Below are positions 1 to 10,660 of a stretch of 64,000 nt of DNA, piece after piece. This DNA is from Lumbricus terrestris (lineage: Eukaryota; Annelida; Clitellata; Crassiclitellata; Lumbricidae). Location: contig OX457036.1 in the NCBI GenBank assembly GCA_949752735.1, forward strand, positions 83,261,005 through 83,325,004, given 5' to 3'. Each line of letters opens with the position of its first letter. Position 1 is the first letter of the stretch. The position numbers and the translations under genes were made by a program. The notes under the pieces were generated by a model. The model saw only the letters and a program-made list of their open reading frames with translations. It was not told the origin of the DNA and searched no databases.

Positions 1-43
1 CAAAATAAGTGGCAGAACGCAGTGGCGGCGCTACGCCAGGGCA

Positions 44-430
44 TGGCAGGGCAAATGCCCTGGTAAAAAAGCCTTTGCCCTGGCTGTTGCCCTGGTCGTT
101 GCCCTGCCAGAAAATTTGCATTGCCAGAATTTGTTCGGGCATATATTGTTTCTTGCTGTTCACATCCGTCCGTCCGCTCTCTGACATGGCCAAAATATTG
201 GCAGTGCAAAAATATCGGCAGTGCAAAAGTTCTGGCAGGGCAAAATTCTGGCAGGGCAACTGTTCTGGCAGGGAAAAATTCTGGCTGGGCAGAAATTGTA
301 CGTTGTAGGTCAAAATTTTGGCAAAAGTTCTGATAGAGAAAAATTCTGGCAGAGAAAAATTTCTGGCAAGGCAAAATTCTGGCGTGACAAAAGTTACGGC
401 AGCCTTTGCAGGGCAAAGGTTCTTGTAGGT
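44..430 (+). repeat. Subterminal tandem motif array inside the hAT element
   Basis: About 20 degenerate copies of a short unit resembling ttctggcagggcaaaa or its complement, with spacing near 18-20 bp. The first part reads as the complement (GCCCTGG). The right end of the element has only a few copies (gccctggctatgccctggct at 2171-2190). Subterminal repeats of this kind usually bind hAT transposase. Confidence 0.8.
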
Positions 431-1018
431 CTAGGGCAATAATTCTGTGCCTGTTTATCCACATTGCCGTTTATAGCCTAACTAACAGCATAAGCACAAC
501 TGTCGCTTTATCGTTTTTCAAATGAAGCGTGAGCATTTGAGTAAGCAATTGACCTAACCTAGGGCCTAGGCCTATATGCCTAACTCAGTAACTTTGCTTG
601 CTGAACTTTTTGCTTTCGAAATGCTAATCGAAAGAAAATTTGCAATGCTTCACTAAGTCACTGAGATTAGTCTATAAGATTTATAAGATTTGCTTTCCAA
701 AATGTCAAAAAGTCCTCGATTTTATTACTTCGCCCATCTGATTCTCTGACCAGCCAACCATTATAGTGTAGGGTGGGTGGCTTACAGTGTTGCCACTGAG
801 GTATCAGAAATAAACCCAGATTTCGTTATGAAAAACCCAGAAAAGTCCGGACTATTTATATCAGCGATTTTAGACCCCCTTTATTCAAATTATGTGGGAT
901 TTAAGATATTTTGGAAGAAAGTTAATAAAATGTTCGTCAAATGAGTCGTGGAAAAAATTATGTAGTAGGCCTACAACCAGTTCACATTGAATTTAAGTAG
1001 GCCTATAATTACAATGTA

Positions 1019-1914
1019 CAGGGTGCGCAAAAAATACCCCCTAGGTTTTGTGCCAATATCTTGGCCACAACTAAGAATTTCGAAATACAATTTTACAGGC
1101 TTATAGACAATTCATATCTACACATGATGGCCGGATTACATTAAAATATTTCTAACAGGACAAAAGTAGCCTAATACCACTTTTAGGAAGGCCACCCACC
1201 GTTTTTTGACGATTCAAAAACCTAACGCAACAAAAAGTAGCAAAAAACAAGATTTTTTTAAGGCATATCTCAAATAACTGTTTGGAAATGAACTTGCTAG
1301 TGATTCGCAACTTAATTGTGTTCAATGTGCCCACCACCAGTGCTAAAACTTCTTTTGAGTTTCTTTGCAAAGTTCTTGATGACCTGTTGACGCGTTCCAA
1401 AGGCAAACCTTCCCATATCGATTCCAGTGCGCCAATCAATTCTCTTACTGCTCTTGGTTTTGGCTGCAGATTGTGATTTTTCTCCAGCATAGCTCTCCGC
1501 AATTAATTATCAATCCACCGGGTTCAAATCCGGAGATTTGGAAAATTGTCATTCTCATAGCCTCATATCTCCAGGATCTTGCTCAAGAGGCGCCTGAATA
1601 AACATTTTGTCTGTCATTGACACCTTGGCCATTTTCATTTTTATTTTTTTTATTTGAATTTCATTGCCTTAATAGCAAATTTCTGAATCGGACAGATTCC
1701 TTATTTACCAACTTGATTGTCATCTTGCTAAGTGACTTCACAGTGACCTGCGGCTACGCTGGCACCCTGTTTCTGTTTAAAATAGTAGTAATAATGATCA
1801 TCTGGAAATATCAGGGCTATTTGATAACAATTATTTGAGATGAGACTTAATAAAATCGTGTTTTTGCTACTTTGTTTTGGCATAAAACCCAGGGGGTCTT
1901 TTTTGCGCACCCTG
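1019..1914 (-). mobile_element. Tc1/mariner-type element nested in the hAT element, decayed transposase
   Basis: Inverted termini CAGGGTGCGCAAAAAA (1019) and TTTTTTGCGCACCCTG (ending 1914) are flanked by TA dinucleotides, and the similarity extends inward (ccccctaggtttt against aaaacccaggggg). Minus-strand frames around 1150-1560 show a DDE transposase relic: FSKSPDLNPVD near 1535, then a C-terminal segment with KPRAVRELIGALESIWEGLP. In-frame stops and lost codons show it is dead. Confidence 0.82.
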
Positions 1915-2224
1915 TATATTGCTCAGTGCACAGAATATTAATGCGTTGTAAATAAAAATGGTCAAGCAATTAAAAATTTAAAATAAAATCAGATTTGGTC
2001 TGAAAACAAACCAGAAACCCACACGAAGACAAAAACCAAGATAAAGTGAAAAAACAGCTGTAACATCAATGGTGATTTGGCGAGCACGGTAGCGCCAAAT
2101 TATAGACCTATATGTAAGCCCGTACTACCGAGAACGCGACTCGACCTCTGCCCCGGCTACTTGTATGACTGCCCTGGCTATGCCCTGGCTACAAAAAGTG
2201 TCTGGCGCCGCCACTGGCAGAACG

Positions 2225-2699
2225 GCATTCAGATTTGAAAATAAGTGCATGGACGCCGTCCATGACCATCCTGTCACTCTTTTGGCTGGTACTGATAAAT
2301 TTTCTTTATCGCTGGCACTCCTAGATTTAACTGATTCGTCGATTAATTTGGTATCTGTTATGTACAGCATAAGTCTGTCAAACACATTTAAACAGCAGAC
2401 CACGAACTTGACAACGCTCACAGAAAATGTCAATTTCACAAACTTGTCAAATCAGGTTTAGAGTAATGTGTGACCTTTTCAGGGGCCTAGCCAGAACGAA
2501 ATTTTGCACAGGTTTTAGTCTTTGGGGCTTCCATTGGATATAGTTGTATTTTTCTACATTTTTAGTAGATGAGAGTATATTGCATTTATTTTGATGGGTT
2601 TAAATTCTCAACCACTCCCAAATACATCCATGCCTTTTTATGTGATAGATAAAATATATCCAAAGTAATGAAAATGATGGTAAACATAAATAATATCAT
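2225..2699. other. Spacer between hAT element and LINE fragment
   Basis: About 475 bp of AT-rich sequence. A 98-codon plus-strand frame spans 2165-2461, but it starts inside the hAT end, has no recognisable domain and no splice logic. I looked on the minus strand for the missing TMX2 C-terminal exons here and saw none. Confidence 0.5.
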
Positions 2700-3080
2700 C
2701 AGGTGCCGCAACAGTTGCAATGCGAGTCGGTTTGGCTGAGGACCGACTGCTGCATGCAGTGGCCAGGAACGACTTCCACGTCCTTCGAACTCTTTTCCCG
2801 CCAAAGAACAACCGTCGTCCTGGTCTTAGGGCTCGTGTGCACAATTTTGAACTTCCGAGCAAAGATGACCGAAACTTTGTTTCTAGAGTCCTTTACAAAC
2901 ATATTATTAAAACATAGTCTAACTATTGATTCAATTTAATTCCAATAACTGATTACTCCCTATAACATTAATATTTTTATTACAATGTAATTTTTGTCTA
3001 TCTCGATGTACCAGGTTGCGGTTTGCCAACCTGTTTTTGCTTATTAAACGAATACACACACAATAATAATAGCAATAACA
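2700..3080 (+). mobile_element. LINE 3' end (non-LTR reverse transcriptase C-terminus plus 3' UTR)
   Basis: The plus frame 2720-2917 encodes HVLRTLFPPKNNRR, then RARVHNFELPSKDDRNFVSR and VLYK, the typical C-terminal tail of many LINE polymerases. It is followed by a 3' UTR and an (ACA)(AATAAT) tail near 3055-3080. It lies downstream of TMX2 exon 6 on the opposite strand. It is a 5'-truncated copy. Confidence 0.7.
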
Positions 3081-3138
3081 ATATAATGATATGGTAAAAA
3101 ATCCCATTAACCTAATGTGCATAAAGTCATGAACTTAC

Positions 3139-6100
3139 TTTTGTGCAATATCTGGATATCTCGTCACATCGATTTTTCCAAACTTCAGATTGTCCAGTGT
3201 GTACCTGAATCAATCAATTGTGTTTTGTTTTAATCAAATGTTTAACATGTAAAAAGATATACAACTACACTAGTACACTTACACCAAGTGAATGCTGAAA
3301 AAAATTCTCATGGAAATGTAGCCATCTAAATACCAGTTAATTTAAAATTTCCTGCTAGCACTGTTATCTAGTCCGAACTCTTACTCCAAGGCTTTTAACA
3401 ACAGCCTTAGATGTATTGGCCGTAATAATGTTTAGAAATGGTGTCTGGATTGCTGGCACCATTTCACAAGTAATATAATTGAAAAAGGTTGCATCTGAAT
3501 GAAGCAACACAGGAAGTTTTCTAGAAGGGTGCTCTGTGACAAAGGGTTATCCCCATCATATGACAGCCACAATGCAACATGGAAACTTTGCTTTAGTCGA
3601 TCCCTTATTCTGAACCAGGCTTCCATGCGACATGAACCTCCCGTACATTCTATGCCTTATGCCTCTATTTCTCACGCAGTTGAAGACCATTTTGCTCAAT
3701 CCTGATCTTGTACAGTTATTCGAGCAGCTCTAATGATGAACATGTGCAATAAATGAGCAGTTGGAATCGAAATGTGCCAAACTAGCATACCAACTTACTG
3801 CAGATGCTTTGTGTGGGAGTTCATTGTAATACAATTGGGGCTAACTGGTAATTCATTCTTAACTATCACACCCGCTAGTTGATCCTCCTCCTCCAATCTG
3901 ACCTTCCTAAGCAAGTTATCATAAGGCTGAACTGACTTAACTCTACAGTCTATAATATTATTACCCAAATTTGAAAAATGGAAAAGTCATTCAGACAAAA
4001 CATATATATTTGATGTTGACACCTTACACCAAAAGGTCAGAAGTGCATTGACAACCATACAAGAGAACATCAATGGTGCTGAGCAATTGTGAGTGAAGGA
4101 CATGCTCAATGTCCCTACATAGAACATTTGATGTGTAGAGCAATTGCTTGCAAATGACTTGCTCTATCTTGGACATGGTTTGAACCTGTACCCTCTGTGT
4201 TACAAGTTAAACCTCTCTATCCAATCGGTAAATTTAATTCTGAAATACTTAGTCAGACAAATAACTACATTAGTTACTATACTAAGGTTCTTGAAACATG
4301 CCTAATAATCAGTTAAGATTGAAATCATAAACCATGTATCAGACAATCGAATAACTTCTAAAGTAATTACATCGCAATTAGCAAAAACTTAAAATGACAA
4401 ACCTTCAAGAAACATGAAATTTGATTCATATATAATTTTAGTTTGTGATTTTTACAATACTACAAGATACTTTAAGTTTCAGCTCTCAGCAAGGTTTCAG
4501 CTCTCAGCAAGGTACACAAACTGAAGAGAACTTACTTGGCTGATAGCTCAGCAAAGTCGTGGCCAAAACTGACACATGTCGGAGCCCAGGCAGCATAGAA
4601 CTCAATCACCCACGTAATTCGTTTATCACGCTCAACTTCATTCTGTAGATCAAGTCAATACAAACCAAAAGATTCTGGAAATATTAGCATAATTATGTAG
4701 GCATTTAATGAATATGAGAACCGGAGATGACTTCTTTCAAGAGACATAAATTACACCAGAAGTTGTACCAGCATCCATCCATAGATTTGAGTGAAATACA
4801 GTGCTCCACAAATATCTGCCAGGGTTACTGTCCTATGCATCCACAATCCACATATGTGACACAGGGGCCCAAAACCCGTCACGTCGGCTTTTGACCTTTT
4901 GATTTAGTCATGCTACAATGACCATGGTCTAAAATGCTTTTAACACAACTAAATTATCTTTTTTCTAACAAGAGTTGTGCTCGTTTGATTCTTTCATTAG
5001 TTTATATTGAAAAAATAAAATAAAAAGTTTACTGAATATTCGTGTCATCCAAGTCTACTGAATCCACTAAGTTATTATTCTGAAAATTTTCTGGGCATTA
5101 GAGGCATATATTCTGAATCAGATAACCCAAACGGCAGCAAAATCAGTTCACTACTTCACAAATTAGGGCGAATTCACAGTCATATACTGAATTGAACAAT
5201 AAACTGCAATCTTTACCCCTCTCGCCTATTTCGGCGTCTAGCGCAATATCTAGGAAGCGACAAACGACGGGTTTCGAGCCCCTGCGTCACATATCTAAAC
5301 AGTACTGTTCAGAAAATTCAATCACCAAACAGAAAGAAGCTAGATGCAGCTCAAAAACTCTTTTAAAAAAACTACAACCGATGAAAATAACTATGCATCT
5401 GATTGATAATGTACAGCATAAATGACTTCAGTACTCACAAGAGCATGAATGCACTTTATTGGATTATACAGAAAGGCACAAAATAGGCTGCAATAACCAT
5501 ATAGTTTTAACCGACCTAACACTAAGTAATTTGGAAGCTGCTAAATATTGCCAGAGATGGAACATACCTCAAGATTTGGTCCTCTGAAGTAGGTCACCAA
5601 GTCGGGGCCAGTGTAGACAGGCCGTGGGAAAAACACCAGATGAACTACAATGATATTCATACATATTTTTAATGCACATCATTATGACCTTTGAATATTA
5701 AATTAGGTAAGCAAAATTATTCTAAAAAAACAAGAAAACAAAAACAAAGTCATTAGAAGAAAGGCTGACTTTTAGCCAAGAACTGAAAGTCAATACCAAA
5801 AACTACAGCACTCAAAACAAAACTTTTACAAATGCTGTAATTCATCTTCAGTGAATAATTTTCAACTGCTACCTGACCACTGATATATCACATTAAAGTA
5901 TTGATAAACTATCTAACCTCACCAAGGACAAACTCGTGCAACTGTGGAAAGGCCATTCACTGAAGCCACAGCAAGTAAGGAACCTTGGTTCTTCTACACT
6001 TCTTTCTTAAGTTCATTCATTCATTCACTCATTCATTCATTCATTTCAAACACTTATATAGTGCTTCTTCAAGAGTGTCTACTCAGAAGCGCTCCCGACT

Positions 6101-7547
6101 CAACCACGGTTAAAAAGAATAGTTTTAAGAGCAGAGTAGAACGTAGTCTCAAAGGCTCTAGGCACAAGACATAGTTCCACAGGAAGCCCATTCCAGGTTA
6201 TAGGGCCTACGACAGAAAAGGCACGGTGCTGTGTAATAGAAGTGCGTGACTGGGGGACAAGAAGCTGAGCCTGTTTAGAAGAGCCTGTTTAGAAGTTGCT
6301 TACTGTAAAAATGACGATGAAGAGACCTGAGGTAAATGGTTCTTTCCAGTTATTACATCAACTATTCCAGACATCAACGTTAGAGCTTTTAATACTGATT
6401 AAAAAATACTTTACTGAATTTTCAAAAGTTAATCGTAGCATCCTTAGCATTTGTTTTCTACATGAATTCATCCAAGTTAACACCAAACAACTTTCAAACA
6501 GCACTTACACAAACAGGCAAGAATGTAAAGCAGTCCGAAAACTGGGTTTTGTCTCATGAAGAGAAACGTGCTTAGAAGCTTGGCAAACATGCACGCTGTC
6601 TCTATGTACATCGCATAGGAAGCTGGAAAGAAACAAAATTTTATAAGCAAAGCATCAATATGGTATAATAATTGTATAAATGGTGATGCTTATTATTTGC
6701 AAATGTACTGCTGTAAGGTTTTTCTCGAAAAATGATAGAAACAGTATTTGTAAAATTATAAATATAACATTAGCATAGTAAGTGTTTCAATACAATAAAA
6801 TATTACACTCATACAACTCATACATAAGCAAGTTATATATGATTCAGAGCGGATCTGCTCAAATCGATTGAAATACTCAAGCACCTTCATGAGGTTAAAT
6901 TGTCAGGTGCTATATAAATGTTCATATACATACATACAAATACAACCAATGTTGATTGTTTTCTTAAGCTTTTTTTACCCTCTAAGGGTTAGTGTTCAGA
7001 ACTACTACCAGTTCAGGGTCACTTTGCAAAATTTTACAAGTTCATCAAATGGTCAAGATCATGTAGCATGCATTGATATCCAACTGCACAGCTGCCTTGA
7101 TCAAGCAATCAGAATCAGGCGACAACCATCATCCAATCGCATAACAGACATGATTCCAATTTCTTGTTTGCAGATCCTTACAGGTGTTTGGTGCAGACAT
7201 AAGACCCATTACACATTGTATCTAATGACTGTGAAGACTAAAAAGATCATCGTAGTAGAACATCATATTTCAATTTTTGGCTTGGGCTGTCCTTGAGATT
7301 TTCCAAAGAATGAAAAAAATTGTTGAGAAGACAGTTCAGTTATTATAATAATTAAATAAATTTGTAACGTGCACAAGGTCACACTGAAATGTGAATCTGA
7401 TTTCACTCTATGTACGAAGATTGTGAGGACAGTAAATATAGGACAGAGCTGCATGCATCTGAAATTTGGATGATGGTGCCAAACAGAACAAGACTGACTG
7501 GAACAGAACATAGATGGACATGATGATTATATAGAATATATATATAT

Positions 7548-7580
<33 letters not shown>

Positions 7581-8547
7581 GTAAGGATGGCTGGATGGAT
7601 ATATATGTATAATTTTTATATGTTCATTAATATACTAAAAATTCCTGAATTGCAATGAGTCATTTCAGAAAAAAACTTCTTACGCTGTTTCCTGTTCTTC
7701 ATGACAATGATACATCCCATGAAAGTCAACAATTCCCATTCTCGCTGAAATAAAAACAAGATTGCAATGTTCGCAATTGTACCAAAGTTAAATTAGAACT
7801 ATTGCTGCTGATTACTGTTATTGGTTTTAAAAAGGATATACTTACTTTTCCAACATACACAGTAGACACCTTTTTACAGCATCCCTGTTCCATACATAAA
7901 AACCAAGGGTCTTCTGACCAAAAGATGCAAAACCAAACAAAGACACAATCATCCACTGTCTTAATCAGTCATGCATGCTTATAAATTACTCTGCAAATTT
8001 ATCAACTTGAATATAACTAAATAATTCATTGATTGCATAAAAAGCATGAAAAATTCTCAGGCATGAATTAAAATTTACTAAAACAGGCACCATCAAGTGC
8101 GTTGACGTACACTTCAAACACCTGAACATTCAGATTCCATGTAAACAGTGTCACCTTGAAAAGGGCATAGTCCAAACAAGGAGTACGCCACAAAAGAATA
8201 ACGACCCTTTGGCGAAGGTTGAGGCACCGAGACACAATGTGAGAACACCAAATTTACCTCCGGAACAAAACCAAAGAATAAATTATTACGTTTTACAGCG
8301 ACGACTTAAAAATGCTTAATGTAAATAAATACCACGAAAGGTAACTCTTTAGGCATTAGACAAGTGGATGGTGAGCGATAATAGATATTATCTTCGCGCA
8401 ACTCACCAACTCTAGCTGACAGTCGTCAAACATCGCCGAGCAAACTGGTTCGACAGTCTTTAAAAGGAAGAAAACAACGCTAAGTAATATGTTGAAGATG
8501 TAATGTGGATGAAGTAACATATAAACCGATTTCATTAAATTTCCCAT
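3139..8547 (-). CDS. TMX2: TMX2-like thioredoxin-related transmembrane protein, 3' partial
   Basis: Minus-strand exons 8407-8547, 7684-7744, 6509-6622, 5568-5644, 4536-4642 and 3139-3204 all have GT-AG borders and keep one frame, giving 188 codons plus 2 nt. The last exon ends in phase 2 at a good donor and no continuation is visible to position 1, so the C-terminal exons lie off the left edge. Seen: hydrophobic segments at about residues 14-31, 51-63 and 98-112, then a thioredoxin-like stretch with ERDKRITWVIEF, W150-A-P-T-C154 and FGKIDVTRYPDIA. Order and spacing match vertebrate TMX2, an ER membrane protein of the PDI family. Only one cysteine is present where classical PDIs have CxxC; human TMX2 has SNDC. 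I chose the ATG at 8547 (context ACC-ATG-G). An upstream in-frame ATG at 8637 falls in a MITE and is unlikely to be the start. The gene is head to head with furin, with start codons 2.1 kb apart. Confidence 0.85.
4135..4225 (-). repeat. tRNA-derived SINE fragment
   Basis: On the minus strand a tRNA-like module reads gattggatagagagg (A box) followed about 35 nt later by ggttcaaacc (B box). It lies in the TMX2 intron between 4642 and 3204. It has no acceptor-stem pairing that would support a functional tRNA gene. Confidence 0.45.
5225..5295 (+). repeat. Possible tRNA-like SINE head
   Basis: GGGTTTCGAGCCCC resembles a B box and a weak A-box-like stretch lies about 40 nt upstream. It is in a TMX2 intron. 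The cloverleaf is incomplete, so I do not call a tRNA. Confidence 0.3.
6000..6290 (-). repeat. CR1/L2-like LINE 3' end, antisense, with (ATTC)n tail
   Basis: A run of attcattcattc is followed by the complement of the shared 3' motif gcgctatataa...agcgctcccgactc. The same tail is seen sense-oriented at 20160-20235. This copy is in a TMX2 intron and ends just before the 6509-6622 exon. Confidence 0.7.
7531..7580. repeat. (TA)n microsatellite
   Basis: About 50 bp of almost pure alternating TA with one interruption, in the TMX2 intron between 7684 and 6622. Confidence 0.95.
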
Positions 8548-8623
8548 GGTTGCTAAATTTCTGACTGCTCGATTTCTCAACGAAACAACCTGTTTTCTCT
8601 CCCCCACCGTAAATTGGACCGAC

Positions 8624-9029
8624 TGCAGGGATGCCACTCTGAATTTTAGAAAATGCCAGATCCAGCCGAAAAAATTATTTGTCTGAGAAATACATGGATT
8701 TTGGGACTTGAATTATTTCCGACGAACTTTCTTAAGCTTTCGACCACCTTTCTTTAGTCATTCGACCAAAAATTTCCTTTCAATTTTTTCGCTTTTGGTC
8801 TGAAAATTTCTGATGACTTTTTTTTAGTCTTTTGCTCCAAAATCTTATTAAATCTTGCAACTTTTCTCGTCTTTCGTGTGCTTTTACCTTAAAGTGTCCA
8901 TTTTTAGCTAAAAAGCTTGAAAAACCGCCGTTACATCAAATTTAGATCGATCCTGACTAAAAATCTTACACCTAGACAAGATCGAAAAAACCTAGATCTA
9001 GGTTGAAAAAACCTATGAGTGGCATCCTG
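8624..9029. mobile_element. MITE-like element upstream of TMX2
   Basis: Near-inverted ends CAGGGATGCCACTC (from 8626) and GAGTGGCATCCTG (to 9029) are flanked by ggaccgac (8616-8623) and ggaccgag (9030-9037), 7 of 8 matching. The interior contains spaced repeats of a block like tttcttta-gtcattcgacc-aaaaatttcc, also found in the element at 59106-59369. It has no coding capacity. Confidence 0.7.
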
Positions 9030-9037
9030 GGACCGAG

Positions 9038-10660
9038 TAGAGGCACTCATGCAGTAGATACTAAACCAATGCCTGTCGTCCACTAGGATTTCTTGTAGGT
9101 CACTATAGCAGGTATTGGCCCAACTTGTGAGTCGTGACTAAGCATAGCAAAAGGCATATGCAATGCAATATAGGCTAATGTAAGTCTCGGAACATTTTTA
9201 GTTCTAAAATACCTTTGTTTACACATTCTTTCACGCAAAGATATACCACCAATGGAAACCTGAACTACATTTTTAAAGCTTAACTCGAAAACCAAGCATG
9301 CATAATTATATGCACCAGCTTATTAGCAAGCGTTACGAAGCCTACCGGACAGCTATATACAGTGCGACTGTGCGACACCAGAGAGATCAACTTTTCCTCG
9401 GCCTTAACCAAAATTATCAAGTCCGATTATAAACACTAAACATGCCTACAGATTTTGTGTGTGATCCTTATCGGTGCCAGATCAGAAAAGGGGTGCGGTC
9501 AATTAAACGAATTGAGAGGCAGCGTATTGTGTGTTAAAGTAATAATAAAACATAAGACGAGGAGATAAGAATATTAACAAATCTGCATGTTGGTGGAAAC
9601 AAATTGCTGAGAAATCAAAATCGTGTTGTTATCATTGACTTGAATAGATATTTTCGATCTGAAGCGCAGTCGTTAGAATTGCTCTTTGCCTCAGACTGGA
9701 ATGTAAGCTTATATTCAGTCATGCAAAAATTTCCGGCAATGCGTAGGACCTGACCATAATTATTCTTTTAAAAGTTAGCGTGATCATAAAAAAATCGCTA
9801 CATTATGGCCACTGAGTTCTCTAAATAGTTTCGCTAAATCAATGAATAATCTGTGCTACTTATATCGTGACGTCATATCCGACGAATGAGAGTAAACGTT
9901 GCATTAGGTATCATGAGGTCGGTCCGTTATAAGGCTCGATTTGTACCGGTTTTCGGTGAAGATGTAGGAACAGGTTTCAAGAGTGATCTAATTTCGTAAT
10001 AGACTAGATGCGATTTAATTTGTTTTAAGTAAGATCGCTTCCGCCAAAGACAGCTGCTGTCGATATCCGCGGCCCTACCTTTACTTATAAGTTTCTGGTG
10101 TTTATAGTTTACAGTTTCTTGCCGTTAGCGTAATAATGGGGCATAGTTTGATGATTTGCTGTTCATGTTTAATCGCGCACTTGTAAACAGTCTCGTTGTA
10201 ATTTTGCACGTTACAGTCTTCTTAGTTAAAAGTTTGAATTGCTAGGATTGGCTCCGATAAACATTTACAAATTTACCGTCGACCTTCTTTGTCTCCATAC
10301 GTGCACCGACAGGCCATCTGTTTATTTGAGAAAACGAGGAAATAGTTCTTAAAAGGGTTGCTAGAGACAGTCTGCAGCTGTGTTATACTTATCAGCCAAC
10401 TAATCACTTCATAGGTAAGGAAATATTACGAAAAGCGGCCGTTTGTGGTTCTTGAGTACTCCAGCTCCGACTTGGATTAGCTTCATATCGTCTGTTGAAT
10501 CTGTATAGCCGTGAGGCCCGGAATCCTGCAAATCAAATTTGCATTTGACTGTGATTAAGCATTTTGTGAACCTTAGATCAAAGTATGATTGATTGCATGT
10601 GTTGAAGCCAAGTAAAATTGACAGCTTCTTCTACACATTCGGATACTTGAAAGTAGAATC
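9038..10660. other. Intergenic region between TMX2 and furin
   Basis: No supported gene. It should contain the furin promoter and 5' UTR. The sequence is less repetitive than its surroundings. The 99-codon or shorter frames show no family features or splice logic. Confidence 0.5.
9868..9875. promoter_or_regulatory. Full palindromic CRE, TGACGTCA
   Basis: A perfect cAMP-response element lies about 790 bp upstream of the furin start codon, between the two divergent genes. This motif is the binding site of CREB/ATF bZIP proteins. Function is inferred only from the motif. Confidence 0.4.

Larger units (their letters stand above)
20..2216. mobile_element. hAT-type DNA transposon with perfect 8-bp target duplication
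   Basis: The ends are perfect 12-bp inverted repeats, CAGTGGCGGCGC at 20-31 and GCGCCGCCACTG at 2205-2216. They are flanked by identical 8-bp direct repeats gcagaacg (12-19 and 2217-2224). The CAGTGG-type end with an 8-bp duplication is the hAT signature. I see no hAT transposase frame inside, and a second element sits within it, so this looks like a non-autonomous or gutted copy. Confidence 0.88.

Noticed and set aside
9..442. Three overlapping plus-strand frames of 70-99 codons
   Set aside because: They arise from the short-unit array inside the hAT end; several frames are open because the unit lacks stops.
8548..8637. Upstream in-frame ATG of TMX2 at 8637
   Set aside because: The first codons fall inside a MITE and add 30 residues absent from the family; the ATG at 8547 has a strong context.
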